From: Candidatus Omnitrophota bacterium
GTDB lineage: Bacteria; Omnitrophota; Gorgyraeia; Gygaellales; JAQTUX01
NCBI GenBank assembly: GCA_028707125.1
Contig: JAQTUX010000002.1
Coordinates: 347,595-411,594, forward strand
DNA length: 64,000 bases
Reading direction: 5' to 3'
The DNA's letters: not shown here
How positions within the stretch are numbered: position 1 is the stretch's first letter
Below: more model-generated notes on this DNA
Database searches by the model: none
What the model was told of the DNA's origin: nothing
What the model saw: only the letters and a program-made list of their open reading frames with translations

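Noticed and set aside
2-64000. Stop-codon reassignment as an explanation for the long frame
   Set aside because: All three stop codons are absent from the frame, so no recoding has to be assumed.

Overview
The whole 64-kb window lies inside one giant minus-strand gene. I read the minus strand codon by codon in the frame whose plus-strand triplets begin at positions 2, 5, 8 and so on to 63,998. I found no TAA, TAG or TGA from one end to the other: 21,333 consecutive sense codons, about 2.3 MDa of protein, with neither the start nor the stop inside the window. The N-terminal side is at 64,000 and the C-terminal side at position 2. There is no room for intergenic DNA, RNA genes or separate operons. 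The plus-strand open frames are antisense shadows. All domain calls below come from reading motifs by eye, not from a database search.

Organism: very large proteins of this kind have been reported in Omnitrophota (former OP3). The Ser-Ser-Ser linkers, the mosaic of enzyme, methyltransferase, acetyltransferase, HEAT and TPR modules and the moderate GC content fit that phylum. This assignment is inference.

Layout, N to C. 64-56 kb: a 127-bp direct repeat, a SAM methyltransferase, coiled coil and Ser linkers, a guanylate-kinase-like domain with a degraded P-loop, and a possible GHMP-kinase fold. 56-50 kb: about 2,000 residues I cannot assign. 50-40.8 kb: a carbohydrate block with a phosphofructokinase of PPi type, a phosphohistidine swivel plus PPDK-type ATP-grasp in the order of glucan water dikinases, an intact guanylate-kinase-like domain, and an alpha-glucan-phosphorylase-like domain that has lost its PLP lysine. 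40.7-36.2 kb: duplicated membrane, TPR, HEAT and Pro-Thr stalk modules. 36-33.8 kb: a complete bifunctional penicillin-binding protein (GT51 plus transpeptidase) with its motifs intact. 33.5-22.5 kb: membrane segments, two more methyltransferases, a polytopic membrane domain, an internal type IV prepilin signal and a polymerase-beta-type nucleotidyltransferase. 20.2-17.3 kb: a GH57-like glycosidase and a transglutaminase-like domain. 16-9 kb: methyltransferases, GNAT domains and tandem helix-turn-helix repeats. 8.7-5.9 kb: HEAT repeats, a CCA/poly(A)-polymerase-like head, a CheR-like methyltransferase and an HPr-kinase-like P-loop. 1.4-0.6 kb: a sigma-70-like region.

The gene shows clear signs of growth by fusion and internal duplication. 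These include fossil signal peptides and a prepilin leader deep inside the chain, a 203-bp perfect duplication, and paralogous pairs of methyltransferase, guanylate-kinase and phosphorylase pieces. Palindromic elements also sit in frame between modules. The recurring functional themes are alpha-glucan and hexose-phosphate metabolism, cell-wall synthesis, and group transfer (methyl, acetyl, nucleotidyl). Whether the chain works as one protein, is processed after translation, or is partly decayed cannot be told from sequence alone.
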